DNA of 64,000 nt, from NCBI GenBank assembly GCA_045632845.1, contig JAZQXL010000020.1, forward strand, positions 1 to 64,000, read 5' to 3'. This DNA is from RGIG4140 sp045632845 (GTDB lineage Bacteria; Pseudomonadota; Alphaproteobacteria; CAAHEQ01; UBA3637). Position numbers and translations under genes: made by a program. The notes under the pieces were generated by a model, which was given only the letters and a program-made list of their open reading frames with translations, had not been told where the DNA came from and made no database searches. Below are positions 36,548 through 44,522 of this stretch, one piece after another. Position 1 is the first letter of the stretch; every line of letters begins with the position of its first letter.

Positions 36548-37274
36548 GTTTTCCCTTTTTTGAATAGAGGATTTTATGCACCTCTGATAAGGGTAATTCC
36601 TCTAAAGATAAAAACCATGCACCAGAAGCTTTTTTATTCTCATACACGCATTTTTCAAGAGAATAGATAGTATCCGGTGCTTTTTTAACAACATCATCTC
36701 CTGGTTGCCAATTTGCGGGCGTGGCAATATCTAATCGGTCAGATAATTGCAAACTTATTAAAATACGTTTCAATTCATCAAAATTACGCCCCGTAGAAGA
36801 GGGATAAAACAAAATTGCCCGTATAATGTTTTTTGGGTCTATAAAAAAAACACCACGAACCGTTTTTGTATCATCACTATTTGGGTGAATCATCCCATAC
36901 ATTCTTGATATTCGACCAGATAAATCTGCAATTAAGGGAAATCTAATTTTTGTTTTTGTTATTCCATGAAAAGAGATTTGATCTTCAATAGTCTTCAACC
37001 AACCTAGATGGCTAGTTAAACTATCAACTGACAAACCAATTAACGCTGTATTTAAAGATTCAAACTCTTGCATCATTTCTGCAAAAAAAATAAACTCGGT
37101 TGTACAAACAGGTGTAAAATCTGACGGATGACTAAACAAAATGATCCATTTGTCTTGAAAATCATTTGGAAAAGAAATCCAACCATTCGTTGTTTCAGCA
37201 TCAAATGCAGGAGCTCTATCCCCTATTTTAAGGGCGCAATTATTCTCAACATCTAATTCAGTTTCTTTTGACAT
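36540..37274 (-). CDS. Peroxiredoxin, 1-Cys Prx6/AhpC-TSA family
   Basis: A 244-residue peroxidase that reduces H2O2 or organic peroxides. The active site is P50-x3-T54-x2-C57 (PSDFTPVCTTE), with peroxidatic Cys57. The long C-terminal extension (TPANWQPGDDVV) is typical of the Prx6 group. GLSVDSLTSHLGWLKTI is also diagnostic. The start at 37274 (MSKETEL) has AGAGGAG upstream; an upstream in-frame ATG is less likely. One more Cys (EKCVYENKK) near the C-terminus could serve as a resolving residue. Confidence 0.9.
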   Translation of the reverse strand: MSKETELDVENNCALKIGDRAPAFDAETTNGWISFPNDFQDKWIILFSHPSDFTPVCTTEFIFFAEMMQEFESLNTALIGLSVDSLTSHLGWLKTIEDQISFHGITKTKIRFPLIADLSGRISRMYGMIHPNSDDTKTVRGVFFIDPKNIIRAILFYPSSTGRNFDELKRILISLQLSDRLDIATPANWQPGDDVVKKAPDTIYSLEKCVYENKKASGAWFLSLEELPLSEVHKILYSKKGKLN

Positions 37275-37354
37275 AAAAAATCTCCTCTTTGATAAAAGTG
37301 GAGTTCTCATTTGTTTTTTTCAATCAATACGATGGAATAAAGATCTTTTAAGCA

Positions 37355-37392
37355 TAAAAAAAAGTCGCCCATAAGCGACCTCTTTTTTTACC
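37355..37392 (-). terminator. Terminator after rpmG (bidirectional form)
   Basis: GTCGC (37364-37368) and GCGAC (37375-37379), extended by flanking A/T tracts on both sides, so it has a T run in either direction. It lies just beyond the rpmG stop at 37403. Confidence 0.7.
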
Positions 37393-37402
37393 CAAAATTG
37401 AA

Positions 37403-37570
37403 TTATTTCAATTTCTTTTCAACAAATTCCACGTGTTTTCTGGCTTTTTTGTCATATTTGCGGATTTTTAACTTTTCAGTTTTTGTCCGTGGGTTCTTTT
37501 TTGTTACATAGAAAACACCTGTACCAGCAGTGCTTTCTAATTTAACTTCAACTGTTGTCGGTTTTGCCAT
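37403..37570 (-). CDS. rpmG: 50S ribosomal protein L33
   Basis: A 55-residue protein, MAKPTTVEVKLESTAGTGVF then YVTKKNPRTKTEKLKIRKYD and a basic end. This is L33 of the cysteine-free (non-zinc) type usual in proteobacteria. It stands alone between two short intergenic regions and has its own terminator. Confidence 0.95.
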   Translation of the reverse strand: MAKPTTVEVKLESTAGTGVFYVTKKNPRTKTEKLKIRKYDKKARKHVEFVEKKLK

Positions 37571-37663
37571 AATATACCACCACTAAAAAATAAATTAAAC
37601 CATAGGTGTTCACTATATATTAATTTTTCAATAAAGTCAAGCTAAAATGTCACATCAAACACA

Positions 37664-38455
37664 TTATTTTTCTTCAATTATGTCGATTTGATAGCCATCT
37701 TGCTTCAACCAATCAATGATTCGAGCTAAAAAAGCCTTTTCACGTTCGTGAATTTCACCGTCTGCAGTTATTACATTTAAAATTGATTGTATCAGTGGTT
37801 GAACAACCTCTTTACCCTTTCTTAAAACATGGTGAAATGCTGTTGAAAAACTATCACTATCTGGCGCTAAAGAAATTAAATAATCATTCATTTGTATATC
37901 ATCATATGCCAAATATGGCACACGGGAACGAACATGTTTTAAAACACATTGCCGTTCTTTTGATGCCAAAGCACCATCAACACCCACCAAATACATCAAA
38001 ACCGTAATTTCATGACTTGTTTCTTTAATGGCCTTAGCAAAATCAGACATTGGTTCTGGCAAATAGGAATCTTCAACAGCAATTCCCAACACATTTTGCA
38101 AAAAAACATATGGATCAGAATACATTTTTTCAGAATTAATATCTGTTATACATGAAATTTGACTTACACGAATAAGACGTGGCGCTTTAATGTCCAAAGC
38201 AACACCATCAATAAAATATTCTTCTTTATTTTTAATGATTCGACGGATTAAAAAATCCCTTTTTTTCAAATTTGAACTTAATGATTCATAAGTGATTGAT
38301 GCTTTAACAGATATACCTGAGTGAATTTCAATTGAAGATGTTAAAGTTTCTTGCACCATATCAGGAATCATTTTTGATTCCGTTGGTTGTTTTTCAATTT
38401 CTTCATCACGAAAATCTTTTGCCGCTTTTAAAATATCTTCTTGACTTACAGACAT
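37664..38455 (-). CDS. WYL-like / TerB-like domain protein
   Basis: A 263-residue cytoplasmic protein. The N-terminal half (about residues 45-115, with EEYFIDGVALDIKAPRLIRV) resembles the ligand-binding WYL/Sm-like fold. The C-terminal half (about 150-258) is TerB-like, all-helical with the acidic DGALASKERQ and NVITADGEIHEREKAFLARI motifs. TerB-type domains bind metals or act in membrane stress and phage-sensing complexes. It is the third gene after moxR and DUF58 and starts 2 bp after DUF4381, so it probably works with that MoxR system. Assignment by motif only. Confidence 0.65.
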   Translation of the reverse strand: MSVSQEDILKAAKDFRDEEIEKQPTESKMIPDMVQETLTSSIEIHSGISVKASITYESLSSNLKKRDFLIRRIIKNKEEYFIDGVALDIKAPRLIRVSQISCITDINSEKMYSDPYVFLQNVLGIAVEDSYLPEPMSDFAKAIKETSHEITVLMYLVGVDGALASKERQCVLKHVRSRVPYLAYDDIQMNDYLISLAPDSDSFSTAFHHVLRKGKEVVQPLIQSILNVITADGEIHEREKAFLARIIDWLKQDGYQIDIIEEK

Positions 38456-38457
38456 AT

Positions 38458-38991
38458 CTATTTTTCCCTCAAAACAAATTTAATCCATTCTTTGGTATGA
38501 GTATATAAATTCCCAATTGAAATTGCAATGTCTTTTTTTGGGGGCATCCAAGTTGATTTTGCAATAAAATCAGCCTCTTTATTTAAAAATATATTTTTCC
38601 CCTTGTTCTTTAAAAATGCAGCCCATTCAACATCCGTTAACAACGAAACGTTTTCCCTTCCAAATTTAAAAATAGCCACACGTTTTAAAAGTTTGGAAAT
38701 CTCTTTTCCAACTTCAACAGGTGTTAATGGTTGCTTTTCAATCTTTTTAAGTTCTTGTAAGGCATACACATATGCTGAAGGAAAAAAACGCCTTTTAACA
38801 TAAATAATCAACACAATGCTCAATAGGACAAAAACACTTAAAATAATCCACCAACCACTTGCTAATGGAAAAATTGATGGCTTTTCACCCAAAATAACAT
38901 CTTTTAAACCAGAAAGATCCAAATCTTTTGGATAAGGCATCACTGCTGTTGCAAATAAAACAGAACTAATTCTTGCTTTTTGAGAGATCAT
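38458..38991 (-). CDS. DUF4381-family membrane protein
   Basis: A 177-residue bitopic protein with a signal-like N-terminus, a transmembrane helix (GWWIILSVFVLLSIVLIIYV) and a cytoplasmic domain starting KRRFFPSAYVYALQELKKIE. DUF4381 proteins usually sit between DUF58 and von Willebrand A genes in MoxR operons. The ATG at 38991 overlaps the DUF58 stop (ATGA) behind AAGGGGG; an in-frame ATG at 39009 lacks that spacing. Confidence 0.8.
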   Translation of the reverse strand: MISQKARISSVLFATAVMPYPKDLDLSGLKDVILGEKPSIFPLASGWWIILSVFVLLSIVLIIYVKRRFFPSAYVYALQELKKIEKQPLTPVEVGKEISKLLKRVAIFKFGRENVSLLTDVEWAAFLKNKGKNIFLNKEADFIAKSTWMPPKKDIAISIGNLYTHTKEWIKFVLREK

Positions 38992-39908
38992 ACCAATCCC
39001 CCTTTGCAATAAAATGCCAACATATTGATAAACTCATCTTCAGTTGTTAAAGGAAGATATCCAACCCGTTCATTTTTTGCAATTTCTAACAAGGAAGAAA
39101 CAAAATCTTCAAACTCTGATCTGTATTTGTTTTGAAAAGACTTTGTTTTTGCATTCAAAAAAATTGTTTCAACGCCATTTGTTACAGGAAAAACCCCTTT
39201 GGGGAACTCTTTTTCCAGCCCATCATAAATATGAATTAATGAACAAGTTGCTTTTTTTGAAATACGCTGAATAATTGTTTCAATTTCTTCATTATAATCA
39301 ACAAAATCGCTTATAACAAAAACATTAGCGCCTCTTCGAATAAACTTTTCACTCTTTGCCATGGCTTGCAAAAGCGTATTTTCTTCAAGAGTACTTTTTT
39401 CAACATCACCCTCAACACTCAACGAATCTAAAAAAGAAGACAATGTTTCTTTTCCCATTTGAGGGATTGCACACGTTATTTTATCATCTCCTAAAACACA
39501 AAAACCAATTTTATCATTTTTATTTTCAGCTAAAAAAGATAAAAATGCAGCACATTTTGCAGCTACAACAGATTTAAAAACACCTTTTGTTGCAAACTTC
39601 ATATGCTCTCGCATATCAACAACAATAAAAACCTGTTGTTCCTTTTCATCTGTATATAACTTTGTGTAAGGTTTGTTATGTTTGGCAGTAATCTTCCAAT
39701 CAATCAACCGAACATCATCCCCTGGTTGATATACACGAACTTCTTGAAAATCCAAGCCTTTCGTCTTAAAAGGCGAAATATGTTCTCCAAAACCAACATC
39801 TACTAGCAATTTTGCTTTGCCAAAAGAAAACATTTGAGCCTTTTTTTTCAGAGCTAAAAGCTGTTCTTTTGAAGCATATATTGATTCAGAAAAATTGTTT
39901 TTTTTCAT
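38988..39908 (-). CDS. DUF58 domain protein (MoxR partner)
   Basis: A 306-residue DUF58 protein with a vWA-like fold. The signature KGLDFQEVRVYQPGDDVRLI leads to DWKITAKHNKPYTKLYTDE and VFIVVDMREHMKFA, a MIDAS-like site. Such proteins work with MoxR AAA+ ATPases as chaperone-like pairs. It starts 1 bp after the moxR stop. Confidence 0.88.
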   Translation of the reverse strand: MKKNNFSESIYASKEQLLALKKKAQMFSFGKAKLLVDVGFGEHISPFKTKGLDFQEVRVYQPGDDVRLIDWKITAKHNKPYTKLYTDEKEQQVFIVVDMREHMKFATKGVFKSVVAAKCAAFLSFLAENKNDKIGFCVLGDDKITCAIPQMGKETLSSFLDSLSVEGDVEKSTLEENTLLQAMAKSEKFIRRGANVFVISDFVDYNEEIETIIQRISKKATCSLIHIYDGLEKEFPKGVFPVTNGVETIFLNAKTKSFQNKYRSEFEDFVSSLLEIAKNERVGYLPLTTEDEFINMLAFYCKGGLV

Positions 39909-39909
39909 T

Positions 39910-40869
39910 CTACACCATTGGAACTCGTTTTAATAACGTATTCAACAACTGATCCGATGTAACACCAACAGCCTTTGCTTCAAAAGATGGCAACAAGCGA
40001 TGTCTTAACACATCAAAAACAATTGATTTTAAATCTTCAGGAGCAACATAGTCACGACCATTCAACCAAGCAGAAGCTCTGGCCGCAATATCAAGAGCAA
40101 TTGTCCCACGAGGAGAAACCCCAAAACCAATATACTTTGACAAATCATCCCCATAAGGTGATGGGTCACGTGTCGCCATTACCAATTGAATGATGTATTC
40201 TTCAATTTCTGGAGACATATACACATCCAACACATCTTGTCTGGCAGCCATAACTGCTCGCTCAGAAATTTTCTTAAACACAGGTAATGGTTCTTGTTTT
40301 TCTTCTTGACGAATTAATTTTAAAATTTTTCGCTCAGCTTCCGCTGTTGGATATTTAATTTTTACATAAAACAAAAAACGATCAAGTTGCGCTTCGGGCA
40401 AAACATAAGTTCCTTCTTGCTCAATTGGATTTTGCGTTGCCATAACCATAAACAAATCTGGTAATTTGTATGTTGTATTTCCAACTGTAATTTGACGTTC
40501 ACCCATTGCCTCTAATAAGGCAGATTGCACCTTTGCTGGAGCACGATTAATTTCATCAGCAATAATCAAATTGTTAAAAATTGGACCTTTTTGGAAATAA
40601 AATTGATGTGTTTCGTGACGATAAACATCACTTCCTGTAATATCAGATGGTAATAAATCTGGTGTAAATTGAATACGTTGTTCCTTAGCATCAATTAAAC
40701 AAGAAAGCATCTTAACCGCTTTTGTTTTTGCAAGCCCAGGAGCTCCTTCAACCAGCAAATGTCCATTACACAACAATGCGATAACCAATTTTCGAACCAA
40801 ATCCTCTTGTCCAACAATAACGCTGTTCATATAATCTAACAATCTCTGAAAGTCTTGAGTAATAGCCAT
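39910..40869 (-). CDS. MoxR-family AAA+ ATPase
   Basis: A 319-residue AAA+ ATPase. Walker A is EGAPGLAKT (41-49), Walker B IIADEINRAPAKVQSALLEA, sensor 1 ATQNPIEQEGT, and a C-terminal lid domain has FGVSPRGTIAL. First gene of a moxR-DUF58-DUF4381-TerB operon. The usual BatA/BatB von Willebrand proteins are missing. AAGGGGAGAAAG lies upstream. Client unknown; metal insertion or envelope stress are known roles in other bacteria. Confidence 0.9.
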   Translation of the reverse strand: MAITQDFQRLLDYMNSVIVGQEDLVRKLVIALLCNGHLLVEGAPGLAKTKAVKMLSCLIDAKEQRIQFTPDLLPSDITGSDVYRHETHQFYFQKGPIFNNLIIADEINRAPAKVQSALLEAMGERQITVGNTTYKLPDLFMVMATQNPIEQEGTYVLPEAQLDRFLFYVKIKYPTAEAERKILKLIRQEEKQEPLPVFKKISERAVMAARQDVLDVYMSPEIEEYIIQLVMATRDPSPYGDDLSKYIGFGVSPRGTIALDIAARASAWLNGRDYVAPEDLKSIVFDVLRHRLLPSFEAKAVGVTSDQLLNTLLKRVPMV

Positions 40870-40945
40870 TTTTTTCTTTCTCCCCTTAAATTGTGAGTTG
40901 CTTTGTTGTTAAAATTAATATATACTGCTTTTGTTAGGATTGCAA

Positions 40946-41707
40946 ATGACAAATTCAATTTTGTCCCTCTATTGGGTATTTTTTATTGATGACAATAACC
41001 AGTTGTGGGTTCTTTTTCAAGATGGCAGACTTAGTTTGATGAAACAAGTTCCGCCATTTGCTTCTTTTTCCTCTGATCACACGTTGATTACAGGGGTTGA
41101 AATTGATGGCAAATCAACAGCTATCAAATGGATGTATGCTGACTTTCAAAAAAAAGAATTCCCGCCTATTATCTCCTGTAGTGGATATTGCTATTTCCCT
41201 GCTCTATTGAATAAAGTACACAGCCGACTAGCTCTCATTCAAGCAGATTTATTAAACCCTGCTGGCACTGGGAAAATGCTTGTCTACCAAAAAGCAAGAA
41301 AAAAATATCACCTTATTGATACTTTTCAAGCTGCAATGTATCCACCTTTTTATGGAAACTCTGGTTCACTGTATTATATATCTCCTAAAGGCGATTTGGA
41401 GAAAAAAACAATTGATGAAATCAAACTTATTCACCCTCAAGTTTCTCTTTTTGCCCTCAGTGAAACTGAAGAAGATATCGCTGTTTATTCTGGCGAAACT
41501 ATTCGTTGGATTTCTCCAAAAACTGGGCAATTTAGGCAATTTATTGCCTTTGATGTGACAGCCATCGGGTTCAACCAATCAGCAGACACACTCTTTTTTG
41601 CTACGCACAAAAATGGCAGAACTGGGTTATATCAATATAATAAACATAACCAAGAAATTACCCTTATCCTAAACCATCCTGCAAAAATAACAGCCATTTC
41701 ATTTTAG
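40946..41707 (+). CDS. Putative beta-propeller protein of unknown function
   Basis: A 253-residue protein without signal peptide. Repeated beta-strand units such as NNQLWVLFQDGRLSLM, SGSLYYISPKGDLEKK and TLFFATHKNGRTGLYQYNKH look like WD40/TolB-type blades. The start at 40946 has AGGA 7 bases ahead; an ATG at 40931 is also in frame. It diverges from moxR. No catalytic residues are apparent. Confidence 0.6.
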   Translation: MTNSILSLYWVFFIDDNNQLWVLFQDGRLSLMKQVPPFASFSSDHTLITGVEIDGKSTAIKWMYADFQKKEFPPIISCSGYCYFPALLNKVHSRLALIQADLLNPAGTGKMLVYQKARKKYHLIDTFQAAMYPPFYGNSGSLYYISPKGDLEKKTIDEIKLIHPQVSLFALSETEEDIAVYSGETIRWISPKTGQFRQFIAFDVTAIGFNQSADTLFFATHKNGRTGLYQYNKHNQEITLILNHPAKITAISF

Positions 41708-41711
41708 TTTC

Positions 41712-41740
41712 TTGACAAAAAAACACCTCCCTTTTATACT
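41712..41740 (+). promoter_or_regulatory. Strong sigma70 promoter of uppP
   Basis: TTGACA (41712-41717), a 17-bp spacer and TATACT (41735-41740). The start would be near 41747, giving a 20-nt leader with TTGGAGGAAA before the ATG at 41767. Confidence 0.75.
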
Positions 41741-41766
41741 ATTTTTACAAAAATATTGGAGGAAAA

Positions 41767-42549
41767 ATGTCTATTTCAGATATCTTATTGCTTTCATTTG
41801 TTCAAAGTGCAACTGAATTTTTGCCCGTCAGTTCATCGGGCCACCTTATTTTGATGGAAAAATTTGGATTTTCTAATCAAAATTTGTTAATGGATATCTC
41901 TTTACATTTAGGAACATTGATTGCTGTTTTAGCTTTTTTTCACAAAGATATTTTAAACATTCTCAAAAATTTTTATAAAAAAAGCCAAGAACAAAAACTT
42001 CTTTTTCACTTAATCATTGCAACCATTCCAGCTTGTATTCTTGGTTATTTTTTAAATGACATCATCGAAACAACACTCAGATCACCGCTTATTATTGCAT
42101 TCACATCTATTTTTTATGGGTGTTTACTATGGATTGCAGATAAATTTTCCACGAGCAAAAAGGAAATTAAAGATATTGGAGTAAAAGAAGCTCTCATCAT
42201 TGGATGCGCACAAGCACTCGCTCTTATCCCTGGCACAAGTCGTTCTGGAATCACAATGACAAGTGCTAGATTTTTAGGATTAAACAGGGTTGACAGCGCT
42301 AAATTTTCAATGTTATTATCTATCCCTGTTATTGCTTTAGGCGCTTTTTATATGCTTTTTAAAAGCGCAAATGAAGGTATTTTAACACCAGAAATTATAT
42401 CAAATCTTTCAATAGGAATTGTTTCAGCCGGAATTTTTGGATTAGCAGCTGTTTGGTTTTTAATCCGCTGGTTAAAAACAGCCTCATTTGCCTTATTTGC
42501 AATTTATAGAATTATCTTAGGAATTATTTTGTTCTGTATCTTTCTCTAG
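41767..42549 (+). CDS. uppP: Undecaprenyl-diphosphatase UppP (BacA)
   Basis: A 260-residue integral membrane phosphatase that recycles undecaprenyl diphosphate for cell-wall and LPS synthesis. Both conserved motifs are present: QSATEFLPVSSSGHL near the N-terminus (with the catalytic Glu) and ALIPGTSRSGITMT. About eight hydrophobic helices. The 3' end overlaps the convergent RHH gene by 33 bp. Confidence 0.95.
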   Translation: MSISDILLLSFVQSATEFLPVSSSGHLILMEKFGFSNQNLLMDISLHLGTLIAVLAFFHKDILNILKNFYKKSQEQKLLFHLIIATIPACILGYFLNDIIETTLRSPLIIAFTSIFYGCLLWIADKFSTSKKEIKDIGVKEALIIGCAQALALIPGTSRSGITMTSARFLGLNRVDSAKFSMLLSIPVIALGAFYMLFKSANEGILTPEIISNLSIGIVSAGIFGLAAVWFLIRWLKTASFALFAIYRIILGIILFCIFL

Positions 42550-42747
42550 TTTTTTCAAAAGCCAATTAAGAACAAAAACTCTTAATGCACTTGACAAATT
42601 ACCCTCACGGGACATATCAATTTTTTCAACCAACTGTTGAAGTGTTGTTTGCTCAGTTTCAGAAATCTGTTTAAGAATCTTCCAAAATTCATCTTCCATT
42701 GAAACACTGGTTGAATGTCCCATAATTACCAAAGATCTTTTTTTCAT
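42517..42747 (-). CDS. Ribbon-helix-helix domain protein, SspB partner gene
   Basis: A 76-residue protein of the RHH_4 type, with KRSLVIMGHSTSVSMEDEFW, close to the alphaproteobacterial consensus KRSxxxxGHxTSVSLExxFW. It overlaps the sspB stop (ATGA). It is probably DNA-binding, but the target is not known. The full-length start at 42747 is preferred because the KRS motif belongs to the family. Confidence 0.85.
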   Translation of the reverse strand: MKKRSLVIMGHSTSVSMEDEFWKILKQISETEQTTLQQLVEKIDMSREGNLSSALRVFVLNWLLKKLEKDTEQNNS

Positions 42748-43169
42748 TTTTTACGGTACCGATCTAAATCAATAATTTGTCCAGTTACGGCTTCATTATT
42801 TTTTTCTTTTTTAGGAAATTCGTCTTTTTGTGGCTGCAAAACAAAACCAAACTGTTGTGAAGGATCTGCAAATTGTGTAATTGCAGTATAAGGAACTTTC
42901 AATGTTGATAAAACACCCCCAAAAGCTAAATCAACACAAAAATAATCTTCATTTACAACCAAATTTTCAAATTGATATTGCAAAACAACTGTGATTTCTT
43001 CTGGATACTTTGCTCGCACAAAATCAGGGATAACAACATCTTTTCGATCTGTTCTAAATGAAATTAAAAAATGATTCTCTGAAGACAACCCCTCGTTTTC
43101 AACAGTCTTTAAAATATCACGAATCATATATCTTCGTGAAGCATAAAGAAATTGATTATAATCCAACAT
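42744..43169 (-). CDS. sspB: SspB, ClpXP adaptor for ssrA-tagged proteins
   Basis: A 141-residue alphaproteobacterial SspB. The N-terminal core (ISFRTDRKDVVIPDFVRAKY, FGGVLSTLKVPYTAITQFAD) binds the ssrA tag. A flexible linker leads to a short C-terminal module (GQIIDLDRYRKK) that docks to ClpX. AGGAGAGG (43172-43179) gives a strong ribosome site. It sits 12 bp behind the tmRNA terminator on the same strand, so the tag RNA and the adaptor that reads the tag are adjacent. Confidence 0.92.
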   Translation of the reverse strand: MLDYNQFLYASRRYMIRDILKTVENEGLSSENHFLISFRTDRKDVVIPDFVRAKYPEEITVVLQYQFENLVVNEDYFCVDLAFGGVLSTLKVPYTAITQFADPSQQFGFVLQPQKDEFPKKEKNNEAVTGQIIDLDRYRKK

Positions 43170-43180
43170 ATCCCTCTCCT

Positions 43181-43216
43181 AAAAAAAAGTGGATTTTCTG
43201 TTGCTAGGTAATCCAC
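43181..43216 (-). terminator. Terminator of tmRNA
   Basis: GTGGATT (43216-43210 on the minus strand) pairs with AATCCAC (43195-43189), and eight T residues follow (43188-43181). Confidence 0.85.
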
Positions 43217-43488
43217 AAACCCCACCTAAACGCTCATATTGTCTAGGGATTGATCGTTACTTAGATACCTAAAATTAAGCAGCTAAAGCAACTGGAGCAA
43301 AATTATCATTTGCGTTTATATTATCAGCCCGATAACGGTGGTACAATACCGGATACAAGAGAAAGCCTTTATTATGCGTGTCGATTCTATTTCACCCCCA
43401 TAATAAATGGTGGAGGTGTCGGGTACTGCCCCCGAGTCCACAGACATCTATTCTGCTTTTCGTTTAGCATCATAGTCAGTTACCTGAC
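43189..43488 (-). ncRNA. ssrA: Permuted two-piece tmRNA
   Basis: Read on the minus strand, the acceptor piece comes first and ends CACCTCC-A-CCA at 43408. An 8-nt intervening segment (43407-43400) follows, then the coding piece starting GGGGGTGAAATAGAATCGAC at 43399. GGGGGTG pairs with CACCTCC over 7 bp, with a G3-U70 wobble, the alanine identity element. The tag frame at 43313-43275 encodes ANDNFAPVALAA and a TAA stop. Acceptor-before-coding order is the circular permutation known from alphaproteobacteria. The mature pieces are made by cutting out the intervening segment; ends are estimated. Confidence 0.95.
43275..43313 (-). other. ssrA proteolysis tag reading frame
   Basis: Thirteen codons GCA to TAA encode ANDNFAPVALAA. 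The final ALAA/VALAA is the ClpX signal and the start AND(N) the SspB-binding part. Confidence 0.93.
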
Positions 43489-43494
43489 AAGTTT

Positions 43495-43523
43495 AGTATA
43501 CCCTAAAATTAAACCAAGCGCAA
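43495..43523 (-). promoter_or_regulatory. Promoter of tmRNA
   Basis: On the minus strand TTGCGC (43523-43518), a 17-bp spacer and TATACT (43500-43495), a start near 43488. The -35 box lies next to the stop codon of the upstream mTERF-like gene. Confidence 0.8.
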
Positions 43524-43526
43524 GCT

Positions 43527-44522
43527 CTATTTCTCACCTTGTTTTGACAAATCTCTTAGATTTTTTTGCATTTTAGCTTTAGATAAATACAAAACAGCAG
43601 TTGTTGCTTTTTTACCACTTTCCAAAAGTTGTTGGGCATACAACATCCTTTCTTTTACATTTGATGGCGAAATGCAAATATATTGTGGAGAGGTCAACAG
43701 ATACTTCATTAAATGTCTAGCATCTGCATTTGGGTGTTGTGAAAAATAAAACACACCGTTTTCAAAGTTCTCTTGATACATTGTAATATTTTGAATCAAT
43801 GCATTTGTATCTTTACAAAAAAGTTTTGGATGTGAAAAACAAGCATCTATCCAGTCTTGTTTTTGAACACCAAATTTTTGAATAAAATCACCCATAACCG
43901 CACACTTTTGCTTTAACGTTTCAATATCTTTCACCAATATGTCTGGCATTTTTTTCAAAACAGAAACACTTTCATCAAAAGAAACACCATGCGATTTTGA
44001 AAAAGCAATAAAATCCATCAATTTCACATCTAGATTTTCAGGATTTATTTTTAAAACATTTGGATATTTAAAAGCCATTTTAACAAAATCAGTAATAGAT
44101 ACTTTATATTTTGATAAAACAATCAATCCATCATTGATGTTTTTCTTAATTTTTTTAGGCCCCCAACCCAATACCGCTCTCCCATGAGCTGTTGAAGACA
44201 TTTCGTTTAAAAAAAGCTTAGAATCAGCACCTTTTTCTTGAATAAAAGACAACAAATCATTCAATGATGCAGGTAGATACGAAAAAACAATCCCATCACT
44301 AAGCGTATTGTACATATCTTCTTTTGAAACACCACAATCAGAAAAAATCTTTTCAAACAAAGAAAAACGTTCTTGAATATTCACCCGCAAAAACGGTAAA
44401 GATTCTTCTTTTTCTTTTTGACGGACATTCAAAAGTTTCAAAATCTGTTCCTTTGAAAAACCAACAGTTTTAAAATCTTCAACAATCTTATTCAAAATCT
44501 TTTTTTTATCTTGATTTTCCAT
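43527..44522 (-). CDS. mTERF-like repeat protein 3
   Basis: A 331-residue helical protein and the last of three related genes. The N-terminus KKILNKIVEDFKTVGFSKEQ aligns with the starts of the other two. Repeats of roughly 36 residues with P-x-h-L centres are visible in the middle (AFKYPNVLKINPENLDV, LKKMPDILVKDIETL, CFSHPKLFCKDTNAL). The C-terminus is basic (YLSKAKMQKNLRDLSKQG). It overlaps its upstream paralog by 17 bp behind AAGGATGACCC. Repeats are less regular than in the first gene. mTERF repeats bind nucleic acids in organelles; the same role here is inference. Confidence 0.7.
   Translation of the reverse strand: MENQDKKKILNKIVEDFKTVGFSKEQILKLLNVRQKEKEESLPFLRVNIQERFSLFEKIFSDCGVSKEDMYNTLSDGIVFSYLPASLNDLLSFIQEKGADSKLFLNEMSSTAHGRAVLGWGPKKIKKNINDGLIVLSKYKVSITDFVKMAFKYPNVLKINPENLDVKLMDFIAFSKSHGVSFDESVSVLKKMPDILVKDIETLKQKCAVMGDFIQKFGVQKQDWIDACFSHPKLFCKDTNALIQNITMYQENFENGVFYFSQHPNADARHLMKYLLTSPQYICISPSNVKERMLYAQQLLESGKKATTAVLYLSKAKMQKNLRDLSKQGEK

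Noticed and set aside
43310..43576. Open frame across the tmRNA locus
   Set aside because: It runs antisense through the tmRNA pieces and its promoter. The RNA structure, tag and G3-U70 pair explain the region.
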